A stretch of 27,112 nucleotides of DNA from a virus. Position numbers and translations under genes: made by a program. The notes under the pieces are model-generated. The model was not told the origin of the DNA. It did no database searches and was given only the letters and a program-made list of their open reading frames with translations. The stretch spans positions 1-27,112 of the IMG/VR virus record IMGVR_UViG_3300047483_000609; one strand, written 5' to 3'. Positions 21,219-27,112 of the stretch are shown here, piece by piece; position 1 is the stretch's first letter, and each line of letters opens with the position of its first letter.

Positions 21219-22282
21219 TGTATCAATTTATAACAGCATCAAAAGATGCAACAATTTATTTACAACAACCTAAACAAAATACAGGGTTGGATGAGATATT
21301 AGAGATTTCCAAAGTTTACTATGGAAACTTAAAAGATACTGCCCGAACTTTAATTAAGTTTGATACATCCGCTTTATCTGCATCATTAGTATCAGGTGAA
21401 GTAACTATGAGTTCTTGTGATTTAGTTCTTAAAGAATGTGAATCAAATGAAATACCAATAGATTATACAATTTACGCATATGCAGTTTCTCAAAGTTGGG
21501 ATATGGGTATTGGAACTCGTTTTGATGATATATCAATCGATGGTGTTACATGGAATTATAGAAGTGTAGGAAATGATTGGTTAGAAAATTCAGGTAGTTT
21601 AAATCCACAAACAACTGGTTCATTGACTGGTAAAGGTGGAGTTTGGTTTACAGGTTCATACGCATCACAATCTTTCAGTTATGAAAGTTCTGACATTGAT
21701 ATGGATGTATTGCCATTAGTTTCTGCTTGGTTAAGCGGTAGTTTTCCAAATGAAGGTATGATATTAAAACATTTGACTTCATTAGAAAATGATACGTTAG
21801 ATTATGGACAATTAAAATTCTTTTCAAAGGAAACAAATACAATATATCAACCAAAATTAAGAATTGGTTGGGATGATTCAACATTTACAACTGGTTCTTT
21901 AACTGAATTGACAAGTGATGATATTCACGTAACATTTAAGAAATTAAAGGCTAGATATAAAGTAAATAGTAAACCAGAGATTAGAGTGTTTGCAAGAGAA
22001 AAATATCCACTTAAAACATATACAAATCTTTATTCATATAACGATGTAAAATATTTACCTGCAACAACTTACTATCAAATTAAAGATGTAGTTACTGATG
22101 AGGTAATAGTTCCGTTTGGTGATTATACAAAAGTAAGTTGTGATTCAAATGGTAATTATTTTAAAGTAAACTTAACAAATTGGGAAACTAATAGAGAATA
22201 TTATATTGAGATTAAGATAGATAGAGATGGTGCAATTGAATATTTCTCTGATAAAGATTTAACCTTTTTAGTGGAAAAATAA
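21218..22282 (+). CDS. Baseplate-region protein with DNRLRE-like beta-sandwich
   Basis: 354 aa. Residues about 5-220 show the DNRLRE pattern: ASKDATIYLQQP, then TARTLIKFDTSAL, then W-x-G-containing strands (VTWNYRSVGNDWLENSG), MDVLPLVSAWLSGSFPNEG and a closing YQPKLRIGWDD. This carbohydrate-binding-like domain is usually found in secreted surface proteins. The C-terminal 120 residues form another beta-rich domain (DDIHVTFKKLKARYKVN ... YYIEIKIDRDGA). It stands where T4 has gp7/gp8, directly after gp6, but shows no resemblance I can recognise to them. It is probably a peripheral baseplate or receptor-contact component. Confidence 0.65.
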   Translation: MYQFITASKDATIYLQQPKQNTGLDEILEISKVYYGNLKDTARTLIKFDTSALSASLVSGEVTMSSCDLVLKECESNEIPIDYTIYAYAVSQSWDMGIGTRFDDISIDGVTWNYRSVGNDWLENSGSLNPQTTGSLTGKGGVWFTGSYASQSFSYESSDIDMDVLPLVSAWLSGSFPNEGMILKHLTSLENDTLDYGQLKFFSKETNTIYQPKLRIGWDDSTFTTGSLTELTSDDIHVTFKKLKARYKVNSKPEIRVFAREKYPLKTYTNLYSYNDVKYLPATTYYQIKDVVTDEVIVPFGDYTKVSCDSNGNYFKVNLTNWETNREYYIEIKIDRDGAIEYFSDKDLTFLVEK

Positions 22283-22283
22283 T

Positions 22284-23375
22284 ATGTCATTACAAAATGA
22301 ATTTAGAGTATCGGAACTAATATCAAGTGGTTCTGCAGTTATTACCTCACAAAATAGTTTGGGTAATCATACTTTCTATGCTAAACCAATAAATGAAGAT
22401 TTTGATGGTGAAACAAGTGGGTATGTTGAAAAACCAAAATATAACGAAGAGGAACTTAAAAAAGCAGTAGATGTTGCAGTTGATGAACTTATACCACAAA
22501 CTCCAAAAGAACAACCAAAAGTAGTTCCTCAAAAAACTTATGATAGGTTAGAAGGATTATATAGTGGTAGTTTATCAAACGTAAGAAACTTAGATAAAGA
22601 ACTAAGTGATGCAATTGCACAGATACAAACTCTTACTACTGAAAACGAAAATCTAATAACACAAATTGATGTTGAACGTTTATTAAGAGCATCAGCAGAA
22701 AATGAATTAGATATTACAAACCAAAAATATGTAACATTGGTTCAAGATTTTCAAAACGCGTTAAGTAAAGGTATTAGAGAAGGTATTGAAAGAGTTTCCT
22801 TAGAAGCACAACTTAGAGGTTTACAAGCTGAGAAACAAACTTTTACGGAATTACAAAAACAATTAGAAACTCAATTACAAACTGCATTGACAAGAACAAT
22901 TGATTTACAAAATCAAGTAACAAATGCTCAACAATTATTAGCATCAGCACAAATCGAGGCTTCACAGGCTCAAGCAGCTGCAGCAGCAGCACAGGCAGCA
23001 AAAACACAGGCAGAAATGGCTAATACTAAAAAGAAAAAGATTATTTGTAATGAACTTTATAATCAAGGATATTTACCACAACGAATTTGGGATGCGGATG
23101 AAAGATATGGTAATATGATGTGGGAGAAAGACCCTCAATTAGTATTAGGATATATGATGTGGGCTAAGAATGTGGTTAAATTTATGAAAGAAAAACCTAA
23201 ATATACCAAATGGATTTACAAAATGGTTAGACCATGGACAGAACATATGGCATATGAAATGGGTGAATTACCAAAAGATAATTTCATAGGAAAAATAATT
23301 CACAATGTTGGTAAACAATATTGTTATTATGTATATAATAAAACAATGAGTAAAAGAAACGTAGCATGGCAATAA
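22284..23375 (+). CDS. Coiled-coil tail protein with conserved C-terminal helical domain
   Basis: 363 aa. After a polar N-terminus there is a long coiled coil (about 85-250), Gln/Ala/Leu-rich (LEAQLRGLQAEKQTFTELQK, then IEASQAQAAAAAAQAAKT). From about 253 there is a compact helical domain rich in Trp and Met (CNELYNQGYLPQRIWDADER, GYMMWAKNVVKFMKEKP, RPWTEHMAYEMGE). I recall similar C-termini in structural proteins of marine T4-like phages. This fits a trimeric fibre or baseplate peripheral protein. It overlaps the next gene by 10 nt. The exact role is unknown. Confidence 0.68.
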   Translation: MSLQNEFRVSELISSGSAVITSQNSLGNHTFYAKPINEDFDGETSGYVEKPKYNEEELKKAVDVAVDELIPQTPKEQPKVVPQKTYDRLEGLYSGSLSNVRNLDKELSDAIAQIQTLTTENENLITQIDVERLLRASAENELDITNQKYVTLVQDFQNALSKGIREGIERVSLEAQLRGLQAEKQTFTELQKQLETQLQTALTRTIDLQNQVTNAQQLLASAQIEASQAQAAAAAAQAAKTQAEMANTKKKKIICNELYNQGYLPQRIWDADERYGNMMWEKDPQLVLGYMMWAKNVVKFMKEKPKYTKWIYKMVRPWTEHMAYEMGELPKDNFIGKIIHNVGKQYCYYVYNKTMSKRNVAWQ

Positions 23376-25108
23376 CTCAATTTAAAGAAGTAGTTGATAA
23401 AAAAGGCTATAAAGTTGATAGTAAAGATAGAGCAATTTTTGAACAAGAAGTTGCAAAATCATACTTTGGACTTGGAACAGCTGATACTATTGAATTTGTA
23501 TTATATGATGCAAGTGATAATGTATTGCCACAAGGTGAAAGTGGAGATAAAGTTAGATACATTTATTTAGATGACGTAAACATTTCTAAGTATTTTATTT
23601 TTAGTGAAAATAAATCTAACAAAAAAACAAATGGTGCAAAAGAATATATTATTGATACTGAAAAATTGGTTAGAGATGCAGGTTATTCAAATGGTATATT
23701 CAAAACACAAACAACACTTTTAAATAGAAGAGCAGGTTCTGCTGGTATAGAAAAAGATAAATTGTGGATACATGAAATTTCACCATCTCGTACCGAAATT
23801 CGTATTTTACCATTAAAAGATAAAGATGGCAAGATAATTGAAGATTTGGATACTCGTGTAGATATTTTATTAAAAGAAGGTGAATTTAGAGATGATACAA
23901 TTTACTTTATCGAACCATTTATTGAAAGTCTTAAAGTAGAAAACATCTTACAAAAATTTGTTTCACAAAAAGGAACAATTCAGCAAGGTGAAACTTATGT
24001 AAAACTTATTCAAAAAGAATTCAATATTCTTAATTGGGAAGAATTCATAAACATTATAAAAACTAAATTGATTGAAAGTACTAAATACTTTATGCAAAAT
24101 AGAGATTGGTCTATAAAATCCGTAACATATGGTAAACCAAAATCTTCAGCAATACCAGTAGAATTATCAATAGAAAGAATTAAACAAACTATATTACAAT
24201 CTTTGGTAGAAATTATTGAATACTATTTACCAAAAAGAAATATACAAGAAGATAATATCTTATCTAAGGATGAACAAATTACAATGGATGAAACTAAACA
24301 AATCCTAAAATCAATCCTTAGTAATAATCAAAATACTTCAACTGAAATCGGTAATAAACAAGGAATAGTTAGAGGATGTACTGACCCTAACGCGTTAAAC
24401 TACAATCCACTTGCAGTTGAGAATGATGGTAGTTGTGTTTATAGACCTATACAAGATACAACTCCTATTCAAAAGATAAAAGGTTGTATGGACCCGAATT
24501 CTCTAAACTACAATCCTGCAGCAACGGAAGATGATGGTTCTTGTAGATATGCTGATAAACCACAAACTACAACTAAAACATTCTATGTTTGGTCAAGTGA
24601 AGGTGGTATAATCTTTACTGATGCAAATGGTAATAAAAATACTAATGTATTTGGTAGAGAATATCAAGAATTTACAATTACATACCAATCAATTGACCAT
24701 TTCCAAGGGGATGTTAGAGAAATACCAAAAGTAAAAGTAGAATTAAAATTATTCTCATACACAATCTATAATGGTTCACATGAAGCTAACCAAAACGCAA
24801 ACTATGGTAGTTACGGAAGTGGGTTTACAAACTCATTCCAATATAAAAACTCAGCAGGAGAACCACAAACTGGTCCTTCATTAGAACCAGGAAAATCGGT
24901 TACATTATGTGCAGCAGAAGGAACTATTACGGTCGGTGGACCTAATTGGAGTGTAACTAAAAATGGTGATTGTGGTGTTCCTACAAATTATCAACCGACA
25001 GTTTCATATGGCGGTGGAGGTGGTGGTGGTATAACCGGTGGAACAAATTCTCGTTATGAAACTGGTTTTAGTGATGATATTAATATGGGTGTGAATAATA
25101 TACGATAA
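23366..25108 (+). CDS. Tail protein with two GC-x-DPN-x-LNYNP repeats
   Basis: 580 aa. The N-terminal half (1-330) is mixed alpha/beta and charged (VRYIYLDDVNISKYFIF, FIEPFIESLKVENILQKF). Two 23-residue repeats follow, GCTDPNALNYNPLAVENDGS (from 337) and GCMDPNSLNYNPAATEDDGS (from 373), each ending Cys-x-Tyr. Each has two cysteines and Asp/Asn positions suited to Ca2+ binding, as in thrombospondin-3-like surface repeats of Bacteroidota. The last 180 residues are beta-rich with a Gly run (YGGGGGGGITGG). It lies among baseplate/tail genes and probably forms a surface-exposed fibre or connector. The function is inferred from context. Confidence 0.7.
   Translation: MAITQFKEVVDKKGYKVDSKDRAIFEQEVAKSYFGLGTADTIEFVLYDASDNVLPQGESGDKVRYIYLDDVNISKYFIFSENKSNKKTNGAKEYIIDTEKLVRDAGYSNGIFKTQTTLLNRRAGSAGIEKDKLWIHEISPSRTEIRILPLKDKDGKIIEDLDTRVDILLKEGEFRDDTIYFIEPFIESLKVENILQKFVSQKGTIQQGETYVKLIQKEFNILNWEEFINIIKTKLIESTKYFMQNRDWSIKSVTYGKPKSSAIPVELSIERIKQTILQSLVEIIEYYLPKRNIQEDNILSKDEQITMDETKQILKSILSNNQNTSTEIGNKQGIVRGCTDPNALNYNPLAVENDGSCVYRPIQDTTPIQKIKGCMDPNSLNYNPAATEDDGSCRYADKPQTTTKTFYVWSSEGGIIFTDANGNKNTNVFGREYQEFTITYQSIDHFQGDVREIPKVKVELKLFSYTIYNGSHEANQNANYGSYGSGFTNSFQYKNSAGEPQTGPSLEPGKSVTLCAAEGTITVGGPNWSVTKNGDCGVPTNYQPTVSYGGGGGGGITGGTNSRYETGFSDDINMGVNNIR
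24374..24550 (+). repeat. Tandem pair of GC-x-DPN-x-LNYNP coding repeats
   Basis: Two coding units, 24374-24442 and 24482-24550, encode 23-residue repeats identical at most positions (GC, DPN, LNYNP, E-DGSC), separated by 39 nt encoding a Thr/Pro/Gln-rich spacer. The DNA of the two copies has diverged at many synonymous sites, so this is not a fresh duplication. Confidence 0.85.
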
Positions 25109-25112
25109 GTTA

Positions 25113-25120
25113 TATTTATA
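25113..25120 (+). promoter_or_regulatory. Putative late promoter (TATTTATA) of the large tail gene
   Basis: TATTTATA ends 18 nt before the ATG at 25139. It fills most of the 30-nt gap between two structural genes. Confidence 0.5.
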
Positions 25121-25138
25121 GATGAGGAATACAAATAA

Positions 25139-27112
25139 ATGGCAATAGAAAGAGTAGAAGATATAAATGATGACCGTAGTGGAGTAGGTGTAAATCCCGG
25201 CGGTATTGATAATGCTATTTTAGCTACAAGTGGTGGTGGCGGTGGTGGAGGATATGTCTCACCTATAACACAACCTACAAATCCTATATATGAAAATCAA
25301 AGTTTATTTGTAAATATTGCAGTATCATCAACACCTAATGATGGTATGATTGTGGTAGATGGTAATGAAATAAATAAATTAGCACCATCAACGATTACAT
25401 ATACTGAAAAAGAATTACTTACACCAAAAACAATTTCAGTAAAAAAATCTGGAGTTCAATCTGGAGATGTGTATCGAGTATATACTCTTTTTAAGGAAAT
25501 TAGGAAAGATATTGAAGAACCTGTCCCATTTGATGATAGAATTGATTACACTTATAGACAAGACCCTGATAATCCTGGTGCTGTAATTAGAGAAAAAGTA
25601 GAACGACCTAAGGTTTACACAAGCGTAACATATTTTCCATATTATGAATTAATTATTGAAAAATTAATTAATGGACAATATATTGAACAAAGTAAATTAC
25701 AATCAAAATTTGGTGATAGACAGGCTACATTAAATACCTCACTTACATTTGATATAAATGTAGCACCAATTTATACCGAACCAATTCCAACGGCAAAAGG
25801 TAAGATTACAATTAATGGTGATGTATATCAAAACGATTTAATTGAATATCGAACTACCGATGGTAAAGTTGGTTTAGTAACTCGCGGAATTACTGAATTG
25901 GATTTTTCACCAAATTCAAATGGTGCAAATAACGTTCAATTTACTTCTAAGGGATTAGATTCACAAACACATTCAGTTACTTACCGAATAAACAAAAATG
26001 GTAATATAACAACAAATAATACATTAAATCAAACAATTGATTTGGTTAATGATAATGTAATTGTTGATATTATTGTAACTAAAAATAATAACCAAGCAGT
26101 TCCATTACCATCAACACCAACATTAAGAACGGAAGGTAATACTTTTGAATTTAATATTTCTGGTACTGATGATTTAAAAATACCATATAATTCATTTAAC
26201 GCAGATGAGGTTGTATTTTCATTAGGAAGTACGCAACGTGTTATTTCTAATAGTGGTTCAATTGTATTAGGTAAAAATGATTTTTATAACGGAGTTGGTA
26301 ATTATACTTTATATTTACAACCTCGTAGTAATAGAGCAGGAAGTGGTGAAACTATTAAAGTTACAATTAATGTTGTAAACAAATATTATTTACCAGGACC
26401 AGATATTACAAATATCTATTACCCACAAAATATTAAAGGTGCCGATTTTAAAGAATTTGAAGTTGATTTTGATGTTAGTTGGCAATCAATCAATACTAAC
26501 TATGTTGAAATTTATGTTTCAAAATACGATAAAGAATATGCATTAGGTAGATTTTCACCATCAGGTTTAGCAACATTCAAAGTTAGTGATGTGTTGCGTA
26601 AAGCAAAACTTCAATTTAATGAAGATACTGATAAGATTCAATTTGAATTCTTATTAATTCCATTTAATGCAGAAGGTGATGAATTAACGGAAGGTAAAAT
26701 AGAACGTATTTCTATGTTGTTTGATAAGGGTGACCTTAAATTACAACGTGGTAATGTTGTTGCAGATATTCGTAAAGCATTTGAGCAAAGTTGGGATGAA
26801 ACTATTTTAAGAGAAGAAGTTTCTAAGTTCTTAACTCACTACATCCATATGGGTGATGGTGATAATAAACTTATCGCGACATGGGGAATTGATAGAGAAA
26901 CATTCTCTACCTATGAAGAAGACCCTACTACTGGTAATAGAAGTAAAACAAAAGAAGAAAGAGCTTTAGTTCTTAAATTATACGAACCATTACCTCGTGA
27001 AGTAGAACCAAATCAACAATTATGGATTTCTAAAATTCAATCTATTCCTATAATAGAACAAATTACTATTATTGATGAGTTGAAGAGTGAATGTGTTCCA
27101 TTACGTCCTAAT
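25139..27112 (+). CDS. Very large tail/baseplate protein, N-terminal part (runs off the window)
   Basis: An ATG at 25139 opens 658 codons with no stop before the window ends. An Asp/Gly-rich start includes a run of seven Gly (32-38, SGGGGGGGYVSP). Repeated beta-sandwich-like segments follow (LFVNIAVSSTPNDGMIVVDG, AKGKITINGDVYQND, GETIKVTINVVNKYYLPGPD). From about 490 the sequence turns helical and charged (QRGNVVADIRKAFEQSWDET). Near the end is LVLKLYEPLPREVEPNQQLW (about 610-629), which I recognise from giant structural proteins of marine T4-like phages. It is probably a baseplate or tail-fibre component. The call is limited by the missing C-terminus. Confidence 0.75.
   Translation, partial: MAIERVEDINDDRSGVGVNPGGIDNAILATSGGGGGGGYVSPITQPTNPIYENQSLFVNIAVSSTPNDGMIVVDGNEINKLAPSTITYTEKELLTPKTISVKKSGVQSGDVYRVYTLFKEIRKDIEEPVPFDDRIDYTYRQDPDNPGAVIREKVERPKVYTSVTYFPYYELIIEKLINGQYIEQSKLQSKFGDRQATLNTSLTFDINVAPIYTEPIPTAKGKITINGDVYQNDLIEYRTTDGKVGLVTRGITELDFSPNSNGANNVQFTSKGLDSQTHSVTYRINKNGNITTNNTLNQTIDLVNDNVIVDIIVTKNNNQAVPLPSTPTLRTEGNTFEFNISGTDDLKIPYNSFNADEVVFSLGSTQRVISNSGSIVLGKNDFYNGVGNYTLYLQPRSNRAGSGETIKVTINVVNKYYLPGPDITNIYYPQNIKGADFKEFEVDFDVSWQSINTNYVEIYVSKYDKEYALGRFSPSGLATFKVSDVLRKAKLQFNEDTDKIQFEFLLIPFNAEGDELTEGKIERISMLFDKGDLKLQRGNVVADIRKAFEQSWDETILREEVSKFLTHYIHMGDGDNKLIATWGIDRETFSTYEEDPTTGNRSKTKEERALVLKLYEPLPREVEPNQQLWISKIQSIPIIEQITIIDELKSECVPLRPN

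Noticed and set aside
1-27112. CRISPR arrays, IS elements, integrase, attachment sites
   Set aside because: No regularly spaced direct repeats, transposase or integrase motifs, or flanking duplications were seen; the only coding repeat is the GC-DPN pair.

Overview
The window reads as part of a large, AT-rich, virulent contractile-tailed (T4-superfamily) phage genome. The T4-type landmarks are a gp55-like late sigma factor, a gp5-like central-spike protein, gp25 and gp6 baseplate wedge proteins, a UvsW-like helicase and a virus-type thymidylate synthase. The host is probably in the Bacteroidota (Flavobacteriia-like). Four intergenic promoters have the Bacteroidota -33 TTTG / -7 TAnnTTTG layout, initiation regions are A-rich without Shine-Dalgarno sequences, and one tail protein carries two GC-x-DPN-x-LNYNP repeats of the kind common in marine Bacteroidota. 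No tRNA, integrase, IS element or CRISPR array was seen. Genes are packed with 1-3 nt gaps or short overlaps, almost all on the + strand.

Layout. (1) 1-1876: a partial SGNH-hydrolase-like gene on the minus strand diverges from a + strand group: a 59-aa protein, a membrane/coiled-coil protein with an EF-hand loop, and an A-type Fe-S carrier. Each side has its own copy of a putative late promoter, TATTTATA. (2) 1877-11710: an early/middle block with three Bacteroidota-type promoters. The first leads UV endonuclease, a small membrane protein and the helicase. The second leads two small exported or membrane proteins, a WYL_2-like protein, thymidylate synthase and a divergent S-adenosylmethionine synthetase. 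The third leads a small protein, peptide deformylase, three small proteins, the late sigma factor and a NodU/TobZ-type carbamoyltransferase. (3) 11711-12668: a late-type gene for a zinc-ribbon protein, with a structured leader and an intrinsic terminator. (4) 12669-13264: a self-contained cassette with its own promoter, two small genes of different codon use and its own terminator, resembling a moron. (5) 13265-14279: an Ntn-hydrolase-like gene, a 32-aa basic peptide gene and a terminator. (6) 14280-27112: tail and baseplate genes. These are a small helical protein, gp5-like spike, M15 peptidase, GH19 muramidase/chitinase-like enzyme, an unknown, gp25, gp6, a DNRLRE-like protein, a coiled-coil protein, a GC-DPN repeat protein and a very large tail protein cut by the window end.

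How it fits together. Host-type promoters would be read by the host polymerase early, giving DNA repair and remodelling, nucleotide and cofactor metabolism, N-terminal protein processing and the late sigma factor. The late sigma would then switch on the TATTTATA promoters in front of the structural genes. That motif is the exact reverse complement of the T4 late promoter TATAAATA. It lies 18-23 nt before the start codon of five genes, including the divergent one. The strongest leads for something undescribed are this late-promoter motif, the two-gene moron-like cassette, the paired hub-borne wall hydrolases with similar N-terminal modules, and the combination of a thymidylate-synthase-family enzyme with a carbamoyltransferase.
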